DNA of 6,032 bases from an uncultured beta proteobacterium (GTDB taxonomy: Bacteria; Pseudomonadota; Gammaproteobacteria; Burkholderiales; Rhodocyclaceae), in the NCBI GenBank assembly GCA_903916205.1, contig CAIWVX010000488.1, forward strand, positions 1 through 6,032. The letters are read 5' to 3'. Below are positions 6,001 through 6,032 of the stretch, one piece after another. Positions within the stretch are counted from its first letter, which is position 1. Every line of letters starts with the position of its first letter. A program made the position numbers and the translations under genes. Under the pieces are notes generated by a model, which had not been told where the DNA came from, ran no database searches, and worked only from the letters and a program-made list of their open reading frames with translations.

Positions 6001-6032
6001 AAATTGAAAAACTTACGGCCTCTGAGTGTGAA

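Overview
The window looks like part of a nitrogen-fixation locus from a proteobacterium. NifH and NifD are of the Mo-Fe group I type, codon use is moderately GC-rich, a DraT lies next to nifH, and the nifH promoter is a clean NifA/sigma-54 type. I would guess a beta- or gammaproteobacterium (for example a Rhodocyclales relative), but the sequence alone does not settle the genus.

Layout. On the minus strand lie nifH (complete, 1081-1977) and the first 293 codons of nifD (1-880, running off the left edge), separated by a 200-bp gap that holds a long imperfect palindrome. The nifH promoter region (about 2035-2175) has a -24/-12 element, a possible IHF site and a TGT-N10-ACA NifA enhancer. The enhancer falls inside the reading frame of the divergent gene draT (plus strand, start most likely 2103, end 2999). 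Between 3000 and 3386 lie a hairpin that also reads as TGT-N10-ACA, two more copies of the palindromic repeat, and a -24/-12-like element. The next plus-strand gene (3387-4217) encodes a SIR2-like protein in which the usual catalytic His position appears to be Met. A messy 267-bp spacer follows, with two short orphan frames and a tandem repeat. Then come a RelB/RelE-type toxin-antitoxin pair (4485-4965), a terminator, and a class II glutamine amidotransferase of the YafJ type (5197-6000).

How it fits together. NifH and NifDK form nitrogenase. DraT switches it off by ADP-ribosylating an Arg of NifH, here Arg102, using NAD+. The reversing hydrolase DraG is not next to draT; a SIR2-fold (NAD-binding) protein occupies that place instead. 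If the -24/-12 element at 3198-3213 is real, the SIR2-like gene would be co-induced with nitrogenase. This points to an NAD-linked accessory component of the nitrogenase switch, which is the most interesting hypothesis here and is not proven by sequence. The toxin-antitoxin pair and the amidotransferase look like accessory or flanking genes with no evident role in nitrogen fixation.
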